In this document: positions 47,850 to 57,121 of the stretch, in pieces
How positions within the stretch are numbered: position 1 is the stretch's first letter
Layout: every line of letters begins with the position of its first letter
NCBI GenBank assembly: GCA_963708235.1
Contig: OY970200.1
Location: forward strand, 2,046,001-2,110,000
Origin: G963708235 sp963708235
GTDB lineage: Bacteria; Actinomycetota; Acidimicrobiia; Spongiisociales; UBA5794
Length of the DNA: 64,000 nt
Direction of reading: 5' to 3'
Notes under the pieces: model-generated
Databases searched by the model: none
The model's input: only the letters and a program-made list of their open reading frames with translations
What the model was told of the DNA's origin: nothing
Program-made: the position numbers and the translations under genes

Positions 47850-47998
47850 GCGAAGCCAGCGACGGCACAATCTCGCGAGCCACCAACTCGCGTTCACGGG
47901 GGCGCTGCGACGTCACACGTTCGGCTCCGCCGAGGACTTGTGGATGCGGAAACATTTCCGGTCACACACCGCAGATCTCACGAAGTGGCAGACTTCGA

Positions 47999-48091
47999 TC
48001 AGCGGTACGGCGACGGCACCCACGCATACAGAACGTTGGCGTCCGCAAGGAAGACCGGAACGGGCTCGCCGATCCCGATCGTCCTCGTCAC
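47999..48091 (-). pseudogene. PIN-domain toxin, N-terminal remnant
   Basis: After the antitoxin stop, overlapping as GTGA, a frame reads VPVFLADANVLYAWVPSPYR and stops after 30 codons. FLADANVLYA is the first strand of PIN toxins, with the first acidic residue. The remaining 100 residues are missing. The integrase 3' end lies 150 bp further, so an insertion or deletion may have removed them. Confidence 0.7.
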
Positions 48092-48471
48092 TCGGTGAGG
48101 CCGAGTTCATTCTGCAGTTCGGACAGATCCTGTAGCGCCTCCCGGCGTCGAGGACGCTCGGTATCGAGGAACTTCCCGATAGACGCCACCTGGATGCGAT
48201 GGTGTGACCCGACCTTGCGAAAGTCAAGGCTCCCCTGGTCCATCAGCTTCCTGACCTGAGGCCGTGACATACCCAACAACGCAGGCGCCTCAGTCGGTGT
48301 GACCTCGGCGTTGCCACGAGTGACGAGGATCTCCTGCCCACGGGCCCGAGCGTCGACCAGCCGTGACATCAGTTCGGCAGTCTCACGCGAGAGAGACACC
48401 TCGATCCTGTCCCCGTCGGCTACCAAAGCCCGATGTAGCGCCTCCGCGTCACGCGACACGACATCACTCAC
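48088..48471 (-). CDS. MerR/excisionase-like HTH protein, probable antitoxin of the PIN remnant
   Basis: This 127-residue protein has a C-terminal excisionase-family HTH: EVTPTEAPALLGMSRPQVRKLMD, FRKVGSHHRIQVASIGKFL. The N-terminal half (IEVSLSRETAELMSRLVDAR) is helical. Such proteins occur both as Xis factors and as antitoxins of PIN toxins. The GTGA overlap with a PIN remnant favours the antitoxin. GTG at 48471 is the assumed start. TAACTG repeats upstream (48483-48516) may be its operator. Confidence 0.72.
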   Translation of the reverse strand: MSDVVSRDAEALHRALVADGDRIEVSLSRETAELMSRLVDARARGQEILVTRGNAEVTPTEAPALLGMSRPQVRKLMDQGSLDFRKVGSHHRIQVASIGKFLDTERPRRREALQDLSELQNELGLTE

Positions 48472-48564
48472 GATGGTCCTAACTGCTCTAACTGCATCAT
48501 CTGTCTCAACTGTAGCACCAGGACGGCTAGTGCCCGTGGGGAGGTTCGTCCCACCACACCCGAG

Positions 48565-48980
48565 GTCTCGCCGTACCCGAACCGGCGTGATGCTTCTCCT
48601 GGCTCGCCGAACGTATTGGCCAGGACCTCGCCGGTCGGCAACCAGGCGACCTCGTCGGACCGTCCCAGACGCCGGACCGCTGCGAGCATCCAACTTCCGC
48701 CGCAACGTCTGGACACCGGCCGTCGATGCCGCCGGGTCTCCGTGCGCACGACCTCCGCCACACGGCGGCGACGCTCATGATCTCGTCCGGCGCAGCATCA
48801 AGGCGGTCCAACGCCAACTCGGCCGCGCATCGCCAGCGATGACGCTGGACCTGTACGGCCATCTCTACCGACGACGACGTCGAAGCGCTCGACAAGCGAT
48901 TTGCGGCGGTCCGCATGGTCGACGCGACGCCGAAGCCGGAGTGACCGTCATCGAGTTGCCGAGTCGACTGGATCACACGC
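48565..48980 (+). pseudogene. Integrase remnant with several frameshifts
   Basis: Pieces matching the integrase C-terminal half appear in three frames: SWLAER, GPLRASNFRRNVWTPAVDAAG, HDLRHTAATLMISSG, IKAVQRQLGRASPAMTLDLYGHLY and VTVIELPSRLD. The order is kept but at least three indels are needed. This is a decayed copy distinct from the intact gene 700 bp upstream. It indicates that a second element was once inserted here. Confidence 0.88.
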
Positions 48981-49011
48981 GCCCGAAAGCAGGCTGGATT
49001 GGCTTTACTAG

Positions 49012-49383
49012 CTAGTTGTCACGAGGTCGCTGGGCGACGAGATGGTCGATGAAAGCGGCCACAGCCCGCTCCTCGGCCTGAGTCAGATCCGCTGCAGCAA
49101 ACCGAGCTGCGAGCGGATGTCTCCGTGAGGGGTGGGTGGGTACGTCGTAACCGGAAAGCTCCATCAGGCGGCCGTAATCGAGTTCGAGGACGGCAGCGAG
49201 CCGTTGAAGTATCTTGGGAGAAGGCCCCTCGACATGCCCTCGCTCCAACTTCTGGAGGTAGGCAGCGGAGATGCTGGCCGCGCTAGCGACGTCACGCAGA
49301 GTTCGCGAGCGCGATTCCCGAGCAGTCGCGAGTTCGCGACCCAATCGGTCTGGCGAAGCGAGCATGTCATCCACAGTCGACAC
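49012..49383 (-). CDS. XRE-family regulator of the peptidase-like cluster
   Basis: This 123-residue protein has an N-terminal HTH: LGRELATARESRSRTLRDVA, SISAAYLQKLERGHVEGPSP, ILQRLAAVLELDYGRLMEL. The C-terminal 45 residues are helical. It is divergent from four small-to-medium genes, with perfect operator-like palindromes in between. It probably represses both directions. No ImmA-type peptidase partner is adjacent. Confidence 0.87.
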   Translation of the reverse strand: MSTVDDMLASPDRLGRELATARESRSRTLRDVASAASISAAYLQKLERGHVEGPSPKILQRLAAVLELDYGRLMELSGYDVPTHPSRRHPLAARFAAADLTQAEERAVAAFIDHLVAQRPRDN

Positions 49384-49417
49384 TATACACTATTGTTGAC
49401 ATCGTTGGCTAGTAGAC

Positions 49418-49433
49418 GTACACTCTAGTGTAC
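49418..49433. promoter_or_regulatory. Palindromic operator between XRE gene and cluster
   Basis: GTACACT-CT-AGTGTAC is a perfect palindrome, 24 bp before the ATG at 49458. A related CACTATACACTATTG stretch covers the XRE start near 49381. TTGACA at 49395-49400 could be a -35 box for the cluster. This fits control by the divergent XRE protein. Confidence 0.65.
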
Positions 49434-49457
49434 AGCCACTACCGAAGGAGACTGACC

Positions 49458-49601
49458 ATGGCACAATCGAGGAAGACGAGTGCAGCAGCAGCGCGAGCGG
49501 CGTCAAAGGTGCTCCGAGATGGACGCACCGGTGCGGCATCGAAGACCGCAGCAGGTAGCGCACTCTCGCAGCGTGCCTCCAAGTCAGGTCGGAAACGATG
49601 A
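49458..49601 (+). CDS. 47-residue basic Ala/Ser/Lys protein
   Basis: The frame MAQSRKTSAAAARAASKVLR ends with SALSQRASKSGRKR and is preceded by GAAGGAG at the right distance. The composition is rich in Ala, Ser, Lys and Arg. Small proteins of this type (ASKVL...GSALSQ) recur next to XRE genes in mobile elements; their function is unknown to me. It overlaps the next gene by ATGA, so it is real by context. Confidence 0.72.
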   Translation: MAQSRKTSAAAARAASKVLRDGRTGAASKTAAGSALSQRASKSGRKR

Positions 49602-49777
49602 GTGCCCGGCGCCCTCGGCGAACGGTGCGCGTGCCTATCAAGGTGACGACGCGAGTCACCGTGCAGACCTTGCGATGCTCCGCCTGCGGATTCAAGGATC
49701 TGCCCGTGGCGTTCCTGTCACAGTCGTCGTTGACGGGCATGCGCTGCCCGCGGTGCGGAAGAAGCCTTCGGCGCTAG
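49598..49777 (+). CDS. 59-residue zinc-ribbon protein
   Basis: The frame has two CxxC pairs, CSACGF and CPRCGRSLRR, separated by 22 residues, a rubredoxin/zinc-ribbon spacing. The N-terminus is basic (MSARRPRRTVRVPIKV). It overlaps the upstream gene by 4 nt. It may bind nucleic acid or another cluster protein. It is too short for most automatic calls. Confidence 0.72.
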   Translation: MSARRPRRTVRVPIKVTTRVTVQTLRCSACGFKDLPVAFLSQSSLTGMRCPRCGRSLRR

Positions 49778-49822
49778 CACCGAGTTAGGATGCGCGGTGT
49801 GGCTAGATAGGGAGGTGCATTT

Positions 49823-50023
49823 GTGAACGCGGCGAAGCGCGGCGTTACGACGGACGGTGAGGTACTCCCGACAGCGGTGAGCAAGGCAGGTAATCGAGAC
49901 ATCCAATCCGTCGAGCAGCTCCTGACGACGGAGGAGCGATCCAATCTTCGTCGCGATCTAATCGAGATGGCGCGGTGTCGCCGAGAGGCCGAGGCCTCGT
50001 CCGCAACGCTGCGGTTCAGTTAG
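49823..50023 (+). CDS. 66-residue helical protein
   Basis: This frame starts with GTG, preceded by GGGAGGTG, and ends 6 bp before the 491-residue gene. The C-terminal half (SVEQLLTTEERSNLRRDLIEMARCRREAEAS) is strongly helical. No family is recognised. The tight spacing suggests a partner of the following protein, like an antitoxin or immunity factor, but this is inference. Confidence 0.6.
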   Translation: MNAAKRGVTTDGEVLPTAVSKAGNRDIQSVEQLLTTEERSNLRRDLIEMARCRREAEASSATLRFS

Positions 50024-50029
50024 CTACCC

Positions 50030-51505
50030 ATGAAATGGGAGGAACCCGACCCGGCAGATGTCATTTCGCTGCGGAGCGGCTCGGACTGGGACCAGCTGCG
50101 CAGGCGGTACGAACCAAACCTTCTCGACCGCCCATTCGAGCGGTGCCTCGAGGTCGTCAGGGCGAACCGGGCCCGCACGGCGATTGTTGAAACCCGGTAC
50201 ATCGATCTCGACTATCGCAGCGAGTATTCCAGCTTCTTCTCGAAGACGTTCGCAGAGATCCCCGACACCACTCACCGGCTCCACTTCTTCCGGGGCGACA
50301 TCTCTGCCTCGGATCTCGATGCGCTGTCCACCAGAGTCAAGCGCGGGTACCTTGGCTACATGGTGATTCGACCGAGTCCCCTGGGACGAGTCGGCCGAAC
50401 CCTGCTCAAACCACCGCCCAACCTGATGGTCGCCACTCAATCGTCGGTGAGTGACCAAATCAACCTCTTTGGTCAGCAGCTAGAGGTCACGGGTGTCCCG
50501 TTTGCTCAGCAAGATACCCAGTTTGGTCGCTGCGCTCACGTAGCGGCTTGGATCTGCCACTACGCCGCTGCCCTGAGGGGTGACGTTAGTCGGCGTGCCA
50601 TGGCTGACTTCAGTTTGCTCGCAGATGCGAATGTGGCCGAAGGGCGTCCACTTCCCTCCCAGGGTTTGACAGGACTTCAGCTAAGCAACCTCATGCGCGA
50701 ACTCGACCTACCGCCGATCGTCTATCGCATGGGGTCCCTTCCGAGTTCAGGTCACGAGCCACCGGTGCCGGAACATGGTCGAGACGATGACCCCGGTACG
50801 TGGGACACCCGTGCTATCGCCGTTCTGTGCAGGTTCCTCAACAGCGGCTATCCGATTCTTGTTGGCACCTACGAGCACGCGTTCGTGATCGTAGGATATC
50901 GCCGCGGTGCCCGAAGCGGGAAACCGTGGATCACCTTCACTCGCCATGACGACCAACGTGGTCCATACCTCGAAGTGGGCGACATCCTCGACGATGTGGA
51001 TCCCGGTACGGGTCATCGTCACTCGCCGTGGCAGCTCCTCCTCGCCCCCGTCCCTGACAAGTTGTGGCTACTCCCCGAAGCTGCCGAACGGACCGGAAGT
51101 GCGCTGCTACTCAGCTTCGACGCCCTCGATGGCACTGGCACCCTCGCCGACATGCAGCACTCAGGTCGCTTGACCTTCCGCACCGTGGTCATGACGGCCG
51201 CCTCGTACAAGGAACGAGCATCTAGCCGAGGACTCGACGATGGCTCACGGCGCGAACTCCGCCTGGCGCGCTTATCCCGCTTAGTTTGGATCGTGGAAGC
51301 CATCGATCGCGAGGCCCGCTCCGCCGGGACGCCCTGTGTCCTTGGGGAAGTGGTCTTCGACAGCACCTCAAGCGACATATCACCGAACGTCCTCGCCATC
51401 CGCGTACCCGGCGCTTTGCTGATCCGGCAGACCGATGGCACGATCCGCTCGCCGTTGTCCTCGACCACTGATAGCGTGTTGTCGGCGGCCTCCTTCCAGC
51501 CCTAG
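50030..51505 (+). CDS. Cysteine peptidase-like protein (papain/C39-like layout), uncharacterised
   Basis: This 491-residue protein has no signal peptide. Its central part shows the order expected for a papain-like fold: Q160/Q161 in VPFAQQDTQFGRCAHVAAWI with C168, then H283 in LVGTYEHAFVIVGYR and an acidic pair D307/D308 in RHDDQRGPYLEV. The first 140 residues (IDLDYRSEYSSFFSKTF, GYLGYMVIRP) and the last 170 form separate regions. I do not know the family name. Its position behind an XRE regulator, within an island, with three small proteins suggests a defence or toxin-type effector. Activity is unproven. Confidence 0.7.
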   Translation: MKWEEPDPADVISLRSGSDWDQLRRRYEPNLLDRPFERCLEVVRANRARTAIVETRYIDLDYRSEYSSFFSKTFAEIPDTTHRLHFFRGDISASDLDALSTRVKRGYLGYMVIRPSPLGRVGRTLLKPPPNLMVATQSSVSDQINLFGQQLEVTGVPFAQQDTQFGRCAHVAAWICHYAAALRGDVSRRAMADFSLLADANVAEGRPLPSQGLTGLQLSNLMRELDLPPIVYRMGSLPSSGHEPPVPEHGRDDDPGTWDTRAIAVLCRFLNSGYPILVGTYEHAFVIVGYRRGARSGKPWITFTRHDDQRGPYLEVGDILDDVDPGTGHRHSPWQLLLAPVPDKLWLLPEAAERTGSALLLSFDALDGTGTLADMQHSGRLTFRTVVMTAASYKERASSRGLDDGSRRELRLARLSRLVWIVEAIDREARSAGTPCVLGEVVFDSTSSDISPNVLAIRVPGALLIRQTDGTIRSPLSSTTDSVLSAASFQP

Positions 51506-51881
51506 CGTCTTCGTCTTGGGAGCCGTGAAGGTACCTGCTCCGCGACTGCCATGTGGCCAGCGGAGAGCCCCGAGGCGGCCGCAGGACGTCGGCCAGATCT
51601 ACTTGGCGATCGCACCGCGACGGGTTTTCGAAACCGCACCCGACTCGATACCCCGGCTCGAGTTCTTGGGACACTCGGTGAGCGTGGCCACCACCGCCGG
51701 CAATGCCCGAGGATCACGCTTTCTAACGCGCCCACGCGGCCCGCGCGGCCTGTCAAGTCTCGGTACCCGGGCGACACTTTGGCTCCGGTACCTCCATGAC
51801 ACTCTTGTTGTCCACTAGCTGGCGGCGTTGATACGGTTGGGGCGTCCGCCCGGGTTGGCGAGGGCGCCGTGCTGGCGGGTG
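51506..51881. other. Gene-free region between the peptidase-like gene and the IS21-like element
   Basis: No gene is supported. Near 51728-51752 GCGCCCACGCGGCCCGCGCG resembles the GCGGCCC-rich stretch before the right att site and could be another integrase-end remnant. The rest is unassigned. Confidence 0.4.
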
Positions 51882-51964
51882 GTGTTGGCGATCAGCGAAA
51901 ACTCGCGTTTCGGGATCAACGAAAACTCGGGGTCTCGGGGTGGGTGTTCCTCCGGGTGGTGAGG

Positions 51965-52751
51965 TTAGCGGCGGCTCCTTTCGGTGGGGTCGGTGGCGGC
52001 GGTGGTGAGGGCTTGGTGTTCGCGTAGCCGCCAGGATGGGCCTTTGATGTTGAACACGACGGCGTTGTGCATGAGCCGGTCCAAGATGGCGGCGGCGACG
52101 ACGGTGTCGCCGAAGATCTCGCCCCAGTCGGGCAGCGCCTCGGTTGGTGGTGACGATCGTGGAGTGCTGTTTCTCGTAGCGCTGGTTGACGACTTGGTAG
52201 AACGCCGAAGCAGCGCCGCGGTCCATGGGGAGTAGTCCGACGTCGTCGATGACGAGGATCGATGGTGCGGTGTAGGTCTTCAGCTTGGATGGCGAGGTTG
52301 CCTTCGCGGGTGGCTTGGGCGATGTTGGCGACCATCTCCTCGGCGTTGGTGAAGTAGCCGCGGTAGCCGGCCTCGACGGCGAGGGTGGCGATCGCAACGG
52401 CGAGGTGGGTTTTGCCGCAGCCGGGTTGGCCGAGGAACAGGATCGGGCCGTCCGGTGTCCATGAACCGCAGGGTGGCGAGGTCATCGACGAGTCGCCGGT
52501 CGACGGTGGGTTGGAACTCGAAGTCGAACTCCGTCGATGGTCTTGCGGAACGGGAACCGGGCGTAGCGCAGCCGGGCGGTGAGGCGCCGGTTGCGGGTGG
52601 CGTCGGCCTGCTCGGCGACGAGGCGGGCGAGGAACTCGACGTGTGACCAGTCGTCGGTGCGGGCGTCCTCGGCGAGGGTGGCGAACACCTCGGCGGCCCG
52701 GTCCAGCTGGAGGTAGCCGAGGTCGTCCTTGATCTGTTCGTAGACGCTCAC
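51965..52751 (-). pseudogene. istB: IstB-like helper ATPase, multiple frameshifts
   Basis: Starting at GTG 52751, the pieces are VYEQIKDDLGYLQLDRAAEV, LGQPGCGKTHLAVAIATLAV (Walker A), YFTNAEEMVANIAQATREG, ILVIDDVGLLPMDRGAASAF (Walker B) and VVFNIKGPSWRLREHQAL, ending at TAA 51965-51967. They occur in three frames. The total of 262 codons plus one base equals normal IstB length, so several small indels nearly cancel. IstB remodels DNA for the IstA transposase. Confidence 0.85.
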
Positions 52752-54078
52752 GATCCGGTCTCCCCGCCTGGTCGTAGACCGGCGCAAGTCGGGTGCGGCG
52801 ACGTCGTAGTCGCCGGCACCGGCAACTCGAGCCGTCCGGCCGGCGAGCGACGATCCCTCTTCGGGTGCGATCGACGACGCGCAGGTGCCGGGGCCGGTTC
52901 GATGCCAACGCTGCTGTCTCGGCTGCGTTGCGGTGGGCGGGGTCCCACACCTCGTCATGGCCTGATGCGTCGAGGCGGTGACGGGCCACGACCCGGCCGG
53001 CGCAGCGTGACGGTCAGCTCGTTCGAGTCGACAGGCACTGCGGACTTCGACGAGCTGACCCGAGACAGTCCGGTGGGACCGAGTAGCGCACACCGTCCCA
53101 GTCGATGAACGGCAACGCCCGATGCACCCGGCGGGTCTCGACGTAGTCGGTGTCGAACCGCCGCACCGGCAACGCCGCCAGGAAGCCGTCGCTCGGTCGC
53201 GAACCGTTCGGCCGGGGTCGCCCCGGTGCGTGCGGTGCACCCGAGCATGGACCCGTTGATCGACCCACAGCTGTGCCCGGGCGTTGAGCTGGTCGATGCT
53301 GTCGGGCACGCCGGTGACGACGAGCTCTTCAAGGAATGACTCCTTCAGATCCCGGAACGGGCGCTCGACCTTGCCTTTGCGTTTGGCGTCACCGGCCTGG
53401 CACGCCTTGATCTCGATGCCGTGATGGCGGGCGAACTCGAGCGTCGGCGGAGTGCAGCTTGAACCGGCGGCCCTGCGAGCTGCCCGAGCGCCCCCATCCG
53501 ATCCGTGCGGCACAGCTGCGGGACACCGCCAGCAGCGTCGAAGAACCGGACGACCCCCTCGAAGGTGTGCTCCCGGTCGACCGATGTCGTGAACCACCAC
53601 ATCCGCCACCGTGACCAGCACAAGATCATCCCGAAGCACCACAACACCGGGCCCAGCCCGACCGATTGCGCCCATGCCGAGCAGTCCGAGAAATCGAACT
53701 GGGCTTCCTCACCCGGTGCCGTCTCGATCGGCACCGACGCCGAATCGGCACGCCGGAACCGCGGGCCGCGCTGGTCACGCACCCAGCGCGCCACCGTCGG
53801 ATACGAACCCGTCGAACCCCTCCGCAGAGATGATCTCGAACAACGACGTCGCCAACAACTTCGGGTTCGCCGACCAGCAACTCGTCAGCCGGTCCGCCCA
53901 CACCGGATCGATCGACCCGGTCCTCGGCAGCGACCGTGCGCGCCGGCGGCGGCCCGCCCTCTCGCACCCACTTCGAGATCGTCGCCGGGTGATACCCCGT
54001 CTCCTCGCCGATCTCGACGAACGACATGCCCCGGCGTCTCATCGCCAACACATCCATGAACTCCTCCTGCGTCATCAT
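52748..54078 (-). pseudogene. istA: IstA-like transposase, multiple frameshifts
   Basis: The N-terminal HTH (MMTQEEFMDVLAMRRRGMSF, IGEETGYHPATISKWVREG) starts at 54078. RNase H-fold fragments follow in other frames: GEEAQFDFSDCSAWAQ, FARHHGIEIKACQAGDAKRK and GKVERPFRDLKESFLEELV. Its terminal TGA overlaps the istB GTG. At least four frame changes are needed. As read it cannot produce transposase. Confidence 0.83.
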
Positions 54079-54224
54079 GAGCAGCGGTCCCTCCAGCCCA
54101 GTCGATGCTTGGTCGCTCGACAGGCTGGAGGGACCACCCGCCACTCAACGGGATTTCAGGAGGAACCCCACCCCACCCCGGCTTTCGCTGATCGCCGAAC
54201 CCGGTTTTCGCTGATCGCGCACAC

Positions 54225-54789
54225 GCACATTGCAATAGGATCAGTGACCAACAGGGACTCCCGGATCTCGACGGCTTTGAACACCTCAAGATTCGTCGAG
54301 TCCCTGTTACGCGCCGAGAACCCTCACCCGATCAGACCCCGCTAAAACGCGAAGTGCCCGGATAGTGCCGGACGTTGCGCGTTTCGCGCGGCCGAGCAGT
54401 ACTCAATTTCGGGCACCACAACATCGGTGTTGGCGAGCACCGGCTGATTCACAGCGACCCAGCAGCAGCGCCGCAAGAAAGCCGGTCACACATCCGATTC
54501 GATCGTTCCATCACCCCAGGCAGAGACGATGCTCGATGCAGGGCAGTAGCCCGGCCCACGAGCCTCGTCCAACATCACGAGTGCGGCGTTCGGCATGTAG
54601 CTGAGCTCGCCTGTTTCGTAGGCGTCACCACCAGCCGTCGCCACAACGACCCGTCGACCTGACCCATCTGGCCTGGACTCGCCTCCAGCACCCCCACCCG
54701 GAAGGGGCCGAAACCGAACTGGCAAACCCCGAAAGGAACCTCCGCACGCCTACCCGACCCTCAGAGCTAAACCGTCCCGCTCTACTCTT
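54225..54789. other. Gene-free region right of the IS21-like element
   Basis: No well-supported gene. GGGACTC at 54256 and GAGTCCC at 54299 form part of a long imperfect inverted repeat (CAACAGGGACTC / GAGTCCCTGTTAC). A minus-strand frame at 54486-54725 ends with YETGELSYMPNAALVMLDEA, which looks protein-like but has no clear start. Confidence 0.4.
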
Positions 54790-55908
54790 TCAAGACGAAC
54801 TAGTTAGGCGTCCGTCGAGCACCACATCAGTCGTCTCGAAGTGCGCCGCGATCCACCGCTGCGAAATCTCGTCATCGAACCCCCAGACCTCCGCAAGCAT
54901 GGCGCCATTGTCCAACATCAGATAGTAGGCGCCGCCTTCGATTGGGTGGATACCGGCGCGCCGCGCGTCGTCGCTCGTCAGCAGCTGCCCGAGCCGCTGC
55001 GCTATCTCCTCATAGTCTGCTACCCCAACCGGATCGCGAATCGTGTCGACGCAGAGCGGGCCCCCATACAGGGTCGCCAGACGAGAGTTGTCGTAAGAAC
55101 TGCCTTCGTCAAACACGACCGTGGCTACGGCCGCGATGGGCTCGAAACGTGGTCCGGTCAACACGCGTGCCGATCCGAGTGGCTTCAGGTACATCGTCAG
55201 ATAGCCTGGCAACTCTGAGACATAGGCGTGTAATTCCGCCAGGGCCTCTGATGACGCTCTGTGGGGGTCCCGAACACGCCAACCCCCTTCCGGGACAGGA
55301 CACCCGATAACTGGGGACCCAGGGGGTGATGCGAACGGACGACGTACGAGAGAATGCTCGGTCCCGTCGAGATCGGGCTCCCTCGGTGGGCGGGTGAGCT
55401 CCAGCCCAGCGTCGCTGAGCGTCCCCGCTAGTGCCAGGGTGGCCCACGTGGTTTCGCCCTCGGATTCCGCGGATCCGATCTGAGACCAGTCGACGCCAGT
55501 AACGGGCAGGGAGTCACCACACTGCGGGGGATAGCTGTAGAGAATCAGGCCTCCACAGACAACCGCACCATCGGGGTCCTCAATCACGAGGCCGACATAC
55601 TCGAATACTTGAGGTGTGGAGGAAGGTTGGTTGGTCGATGACACTGAGGTAGAGCTCACCGAGAGATTCGGTGGGGACGCGACCGTCGGGGACTCGCTTG
55701 ACTCTGGTTCCCCAACAATCCGAGGTAGTAGCGCTATGAAGCCTAGAAGGAGCACTGCGATGAAGGCCGACGCTCCCACAGCTAGGGGCGTAGACATGAA
55801 GGAACTGCGCCTCCCGGTGTCAGGACGTGGATCATCGAGGCTGCCTGGACTCAGATGATCGAGCGCTTGGAATACATCCTCCAGCGCCTTCCGCGACGTG
55901 TCGCTCAT
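54790..55908 (-). CDS. Anti-sigma-like membrane protein paired with the ECF sigma factor
   Basis: This 372-residue protein starts at ATG 55908, overlapping the sigma gene stop by 4 nt. A 40-residue cytoplasmic part (SDTSRKALEDVFQALDHLSP) is followed by one membrane helix (LAVGASAFIAVLLLGFIALL) and a large outer domain after a Ser/Thr linker. No zinc HxxxCxxC motif is seen, so it is not a ZAS-type anti-sigma factor. Position and topology suggest it holds or signals to the sigma factor. Confidence 0.7.
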   Translation of the reverse strand: MSDTSRKALEDVFQALDHLSPGSLDDPRPDTGRRSSFMSTPLAVGASAFIAVLLLGFIALLPRIVGEPESSESPTVASPPNLSVSSTSVSSTNQPSSTPQVFEYVGLVIEDPDGAVVCGGLILYSYPPQCGDSLPVTGVDWSQIGSAESEGETTWATLALAGTLSDAGLELTRPPREPDLDGTEHSLVRRPFASPPGSPVIGCPVPEGGWRVRDPHRASSEALAELHAYVSELPGYLTMYLKPLGSARVLTGPRFEPIAAVATVVFDEGSSYDNSRLATLYGGPLCVDTIRDPVGVADYEEIAQRLGQLLTSDDARRAGIHPIEGGAYYLMLDNGAMLAEVWGFDDEISQRWIAAHFETTDVVLDGRLTSSS

Positions 55909-56393
55909 TTTCTCAGTCTCCTTCGAAGGTGGAGATGGGCACGAGCCAGATGCCGTTTGACCGTTCCCGGACGAATACAAAGACTTTCGGCCACAGCATC
56001 AACGGACCAGTCGTGCCAGTAGACAAGGTAGGTGACCGCTCTCTGCTGGGGCGACAACGAGAGGACGGCGGATATGACCGAAGGATCGACCTCTGGGTCG
56101 TGCTGCATGATGGCCTGGGCGGTCGCTGCCTCACGTGCTCGTCGCCGGTACGAGGCACGTTGAAAGGACCTCGCCTTTCGCAAGACCGCAGTGTACATCA
56201 GTGCCCGAGGATTGCGGGCGTCGAGAAGGCGGCCGCTACGTAGCACGCTTAGTACGGCGTCACCGACGACATCCTGGGCATCCGACGGCCCCACGATCGC
56301 CGTCGCGAAGCGCGTCAAATCAGGGAGCCACTCTCGGTAGCGGCCTTCATCAAAGTTACGCGTCGGCGCGCTCAAGGCATCCATATGCTTCAT
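55905..56393 (-). CDS. ECF RNA polymerase sigma factor
   Basis: This 162-residue protein has a region 2-like part (YREWLPDLTRFATAIVGPSD, DVVGDAVLSVLRSG) and region 4 (VISAVLSLSPQQRAVTYLVY, WSVDAVAESLCIRPGTVKRHL). ECF factors direct RNA polymerase to stress or envelope promoters. It is the first gene of a pair with a membrane protein. Start ATG 56393 or 56384. Confidence 0.85.
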   Translation of the reverse strand: MKHMDALSAPTRNFDEGRYREWLPDLTRFATAIVGPSDAQDVVGDAVLSVLRSGRLLDARNPRALMYTAVLRKARSFQRASYRRRAREAATAQAIMQHDPEVDPSVISAVLSLSPQQRAVTYLVYWHDWSVDAVAESLCIRPGTVKRHLARAHLHLRRRLRK

Positions 56394-57121
56394 AGTCGCA
56401 GCCGCCAACGGATGTGGGTGACACTAGATTCCTCGGGACATTCGCAGTCGGACCGCCGATGTGCGACGCATCGCTGACCGCAGGTCTTGCCTACCTGGTC
56501 ACAGTAATGTGCTCAAGGATCGGTGATGCGGCTCTCCCGGGGGTCCCTTGGGAGAGATGACGCCCCAAGCGCCAGCTCTTGGATGAATCGCCTCTCAGGG
56601 CCATCCCGACGATGACGCCGTCGCCATCGTCTGGTCTGAGGGCACGCCGCGTTGACGGGGTAGCGGTCCCCACGATCCGTTCCCGCAACGGTCCCGGCGC
56701 CTTCATCCTCCGAGGGGGACCGGTGATGAGCCAAGGATGCCTCGCCTGCCGGCGGTACCGTTCACGACCACCGTTAGGGTCCAGCTCCGTACGCGTAGTA
56801 CGGTGACGCCCCTCCGGCGGGCCAGCTCGGTTCAAACCCACCTCCCGGTCCTCGATCAGCCCGAGACTGGTCTCCTCGCGTTCACACAACAACAACGCCG
56901 CGTCTGGCATCTCCAACCGTCGGTGGTCACGGGTTCGAACCGGTCATCTTGACCGGACAGGGCACCTGCTGTTGGAGCTCGCCGACTCGCCCACAACCAC
57001 GGCCGCGTACGACCCTCAAGCCCATCAACCCACGCCGGTCGCTACTAGGACTGGGCAGGCGCAGCCGCCCATACCCCCGTCGCCATGAGTTGAGCGCATC
57101 GCTTCTCTGCCAACACCGACC
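56394..57121. other. Gene-free region between the sigma and protease genes
   Basis: No gene is supported in 728 bp. CACGGGTTCGAACCGG near 56927-56943 resembles a tRNA T-loop, but no cloverleaf can be built around it. Promoters for the ECF gene should lie at the left end. Confidence 0.5.

Larger units (their letters stand above)
51882..54224 (-). mobile_element. IS21-family-like element, decayed
   Basis: The ends read GTGTTGGCGATCAGCGAAAA (left) and, on the opposite strand, GTGTGCGCGATCAGCGAAAA (right). Each end carries a second inner copy, GATCAACGAAAA on the left and GATCAGCGAAAG on the right. Multiple terminal repeats are typical of IS21. The two genes are in the order istA-istB on the minus strand. 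About 2.34 kb matches family size. No target-site duplication is evident at the flanks. Both genes have several frameshifts. Confidence 0.87.

Noticed and set aside
51870..54240. Target-site duplication of the IS21-like element
   Set aside because: The flanks GGCGGGTG and GCACATTG do not match over 4-8 bp, so no duplication is claimed.
56920..56960. tRNA-like T-loop GGGTTCGAACC
   Set aside because: The stem does not close as a T-arm and no acceptor or anticodon arm can be placed around it.
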